A stretch of 5,659 nt of DNA from DASTOB01 sp035720425 (GTDB lineage: Bacteria > Chloroflexota > Limnocylindria > Limnocylindrales > CSP1-4). Shown piece after piece: positions 5,199 to 5,659 of this stretch (position 1 is its first letter; every line of letters begins with the position of its first letter). The stretch spans positions 1 through 5,659 of the forward strand of contig DASTOB010000070.1 in NCBI GenBank assembly GCA_035720425.1, written 5' to 3'. A program made the translations under genes and the position numbers. The notes beneath the pieces were generated by a model. The model was not told the DNA's origin. It saw nothing but the letters and a program-made list of their open reading frames with translations, and did no database searches.

Positions 5199-5201
5199 GA
5201 G
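5197..5201 (+). promoter_or_regulatory. Shine-Dalgarno AGGAG for resB, decides an AUC start
   Basis: A perfect AGGAG overlaps the PLP enzyme's TAG stop and ends 9 bases before ATC 5211. This is the expected distance for initiation and is the only such site near a start in the window. The same TAGGAG also follows the Lrp/AsnC stop (2478-2483), where no gene follows, so the match alone is not proof. Confidence 0.5.
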
Positions 5202-5210
5202 CGCCGAGCC

Positions 5211-5659
5211 ATCGCGACGATCGCGGCCGGCCGGCCGGCGGCCCGCGAGGCCCGGCCGGATCCCGTCACCCGCTACGGCGGGGCGCTGTGGCGCCTGTTC
5301 ACGTCGGTCAACTTCGCCGTCCTCCAGATCATCATCCTGTCGCTCCTCGCCGTCGTCGGCATGACCGTGCGGCAGTTGCCGGGCTTCGCCTTCCGGTCAC
5401 CCGGCGACTACGCGGCGGCAATGGCGGACCTCCACGCCCGCTACGACCCGGTGCTCGGCGCCGGGTTCGTCGATCTCCTCGAGCGGCTCCAGCTCTTCCG
5501 GGTCTTCTCGTCGACCTGGTTCAGCGTCGGGCTCGTCATCCTCATCGTCTCGATCGTCGTGTGCACGCTCGACCGGACGCCGCGCCTGTGGCGCCAGGTG
5601 TCCGACGTGCGGGTCGTCCAGCCGGACCCGTACTTCGACCCGCGGCTGCCGGACCGGGC
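5211..5659 (+). CDS. resB: ResB-like System II cytochrome c biogenesis protein, 5' part, non-canonical start
   Basis: The reading frame is open from 5199 to the window's end, and about 149 residues are visible from 5211. After a charged Ala/Arg/Pro-rich leader it shows YGGALWRLFTSVNFAV running into a first membrane helix (about 33-51). An extracytoplasmic segment of about 50 residues ends in FRVFSSTWFSVG, and a second helix (about 104-118) ends in VVCTLDRTPRLWRQV. Short-loop W/F-rich helix entries and the CT-L-R motif after helix two match ResB/Ccs1. That family works with CcsA (ResC) to deliver haem and attach it to apocytochrome c outside the membrane. No ATG, GTG or TTG exists in this frame before ATG 5361, which would delete helix one. 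ATC 5211 with AGGAG 9 bases upstream is the best start; CTG 5286 is less likely. The gene is in the same frame as the upstream gene, separated by one TAG. The family call is fairly sure; the start is not. Confidence 0.78.
   Translation, partial: MATIAAGRPAAREARPDPVTRYGGALWRLFTSVNFAVLQIIILSLLAVVGMTVRQLPGFAFRSPGDYAAAMADLHARYDPVLGAGFVDLLERLQLFRVFSSTWFSVGLVILIVSIVVCTLDRTPRLWRQVSDVRVVQPDPYFDPRLPDR

Noticed and set aside
5224..5238. CCGG tetranucleotide run forming a 14-bp palindrome in the resB leader
   Set aside because: It is a simple GC-rich repeat within a low-complexity coding leader; no independent sign of function.
1..5659. CRISPR array, insertion sequence, attachment site, rRNA or tRNA genes
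   Set aside because: No spaced repeats of CRISPR type, transposase motifs, terminal inverted repeats with target duplications, or RNA gene signatures were seen.

Overview
The window is about 70% GC, gene-dense, and every supported gene is on the + strand. No taxonomic marker is present. Several traits together suggest a high-GC, probably Gram-positive-type or monoderm lineage, with Chloroflexota (Limnocylindria-like) or Actinomycetota as the best guesses. These traits are GTG starts, leaderless-looking promoters with few Shine-Dalgarno sites, a Pro/Ser/Thr-rich lipoprotein, a luciferase-like F420/FMN oxidoreductase, an Lrp/AsnC regulator and a System II (ResB) cytochrome c biogenesis gene. 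The taxonomic assignment is an inference.

Layout: (1) 2-316, the 3' end of a type-1 copper cupredoxin gene, overlapping by ATGA (2) 313-1281, a luciferase-like oxidoreductase. (3) 1336-1986, a lipoprotein of unknown function behind an extended -10 motif, overlapping by GTGA (4) 1983-2480, an Lrp/AsnC-family regulator. (5) 2591-3862, a multi-pass membrane diguanylate cyclase with intact GGDEF and I-site motifs. (6) 3915-5198, a Cys/Met-metabolism PLP enzyme (cystathionine gamma-synthase/lyase family) behind the best promoter in the window. (7) 5211-5659, the 5' part of a resB-like gene that runs off the end and has no ATG, GTG or TTG start.

The genes form at least four transcription units: cupredoxin-oxidoreductase (redox/copper), lipoprotein-regulator, the diguanylate cyclase alone, and PLP enzyme-resB. 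Three starts (1336, 2591, 3915) lie 10, 18 and 6 bases after a TAGCAT or TAAGAT hexamer and have no ribosome binding site. This fits leaderless or very short-leader transcripts. The two 4-base overlaps and the AGGAG directly after the PLP enzyme's stop codon point to translational coupling inside the operons. No shared pathway for all seven genes is evident, and I see no obvious defence, mobile or CRISPR system.

The most unusual signals are small-scale. They are the missing canonical start of resB; a 17-bp direct repeat that carries both the cyclase stop codon and the -35 box of the next gene; a dyad centred on the cyclase start codon; a 21-base tandem duplication with competing hairpins in the lipoprotein leader; and a 9-base repeat at the start of the PLP enzyme gene. 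No stretch over 300 bases lacks a gene.
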